Below are positions 23,907 through 24,112 of a stretch of 24,112 nucleotides of DNA, one piece after another. Below the pieces are notes generated by a model that was not told where the DNA came from, did not search any database, and saw nothing but the letters and a program-made list of their open reading frames with translations. Origin of the DNA: Candidatus Dadabacteria bacterium (GTDB taxonomy: Bacteria > Desulfobacterota_D > UBA1144 > Nemesobacterales > UBA2774); assembly GCA_004356555.1 (NCBI GenBank), contig SMWY01000015.1:1-24112 (forward strand). The letters are read 5' to 3'. The translations under genes were made by a program, and so were the position numbers. How positions within the stretch are numbered: position 1 is the first letter of the stretch; each line of letters begins with the position of its first letter.

Positions 23907-24112
23907 ATGGGCAATTTTTTCGTTAACAGACCAATTGTAGCGATGGTGATCGCTATAATTATGGTGATCGTGGGCTTAGTATTCATGGGAGGCCTGCCGG
24001 TCGAGCAGTATCCCGATATAACCCCCCCAATTGTTCAAGTTAGAGCTACCTTTACCGGAGCTAACGCTATAAGTGTAGAGGAATCCGTAGCGACCCCGCT
24101 TGAGCAGGCTAT
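23907..24112 (+). CDS. RND-family efflux permease, locus 2 (3' end outside window)
   Basis: The ATG at 23907 opens a frame that runs off the window after 68 codons. It begins 'MGNFFVNRPIVAMVIAIIMV', then 'GLPVEQYPDITPPIVQVRAT' and 'FTGANAISVEESVATPLEQA', the classic N-terminus of HAE-1 permeases (AcrB starts with the same 'FFI-RPIFA' and 'LPVAQYP-IAPP' pattern). It is closer to AcrB/MexB than the locus 1 permease, whose start has 'NIPVQLTPDIDKP'. Six bases separate it from the adaptor, so the two are cotranscribed. TM4 and TM10 proton-relay residues are not visible. Confidence 0.92.
   Translation, partial: MGNFFVNRPIVAMVIAIIMVIVGLVFMGGLPVEQYPDITPPIVQVRATFTGANAISVEESVATPLEQA

Overview
The window reads as a chromosomal segment of a diderm (Gram-negative) bacterium of fairly low GC content (roughly 40% by eye). 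Markers of an outer membrane are signal peptidase II, a TolC-family outer-membrane factor, two RND efflux systems, three predicted lipoproteins (lipobox cysteines) and a CpoB/YbgF-like coiled-coil/TPR protein. The mix of genes would suit an uncultivated deltaproteobacterium-like or related lineage, but nothing here fixes the taxon. I see no rRNA, tRNA, CRISPR array, insertion sequence or phage gene. Coding density is high; no gene-free stretch exceeds 300 bases, and the longest are 21187-21431, 6361-6603 and 3430-3665.

Layout. 1-3218 (+): end of a TPR protein cut by the window, then lspA, ribE (riboflavin synthase), aroK (shikimate kinase, ATGA overlap with ribE) and a kynurenine-formamidase-like cyclase. 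3229-4740: a small SH3-like protein (-), a divergent coiled-coil protein with an apparent inserted winged-helix domain (+), and trxA (-). 4855-11634: efflux locus 1, with a TolC-like protein (-) divergent from a TetR regulator, a membrane fusion protein and an RND permease (+); a clear palindromic operator overlaps the tetR promoter. 11781-14557: a Hal2/CysQ-type bisphosphate nucleotidase broken by one extra G, an aldo/keto reductase (-) and a second cyclase-family protein (+). 14544-20427 (all -): a CAP-domain lipoprotein, exported MsrA, and an apparent histidine kinase - NtrC-type regulator - CstA operon. 20566-22526: a CpoB/YbgF-like lipoprotein (+), an unlisted 26-residue membrane peptide (-), and a nitronate monooxygenase/FabK-like flavoprotein (-). 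22743-24112 (+): efflux locus 2, a lipoprotein adaptor followed by an RND permease that runs off the window.

How the genes fit together. LspA would process the three lipoproteins seen here. The two RND adaptors and permeases need an outer-membrane channel, and the TolC protein beside tetR is the natural candidate. The kinase and the sigma-54-type regulator lie directly upstream of cstA, suggesting dedicated control of peptide or pyruvate uptake. The strongest candidates for something not previously described are the winged-helix insertion in a coiled-coil protein (3666-4370), the 26-residue membrane peptide with a near-perfect ribosome binding site (21193-21273) preceded by a 21-bp-spaced tandem repeat, and the kinase-regulator-cstA operon. 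All functional calls come from motif recognition by eye, without database search.
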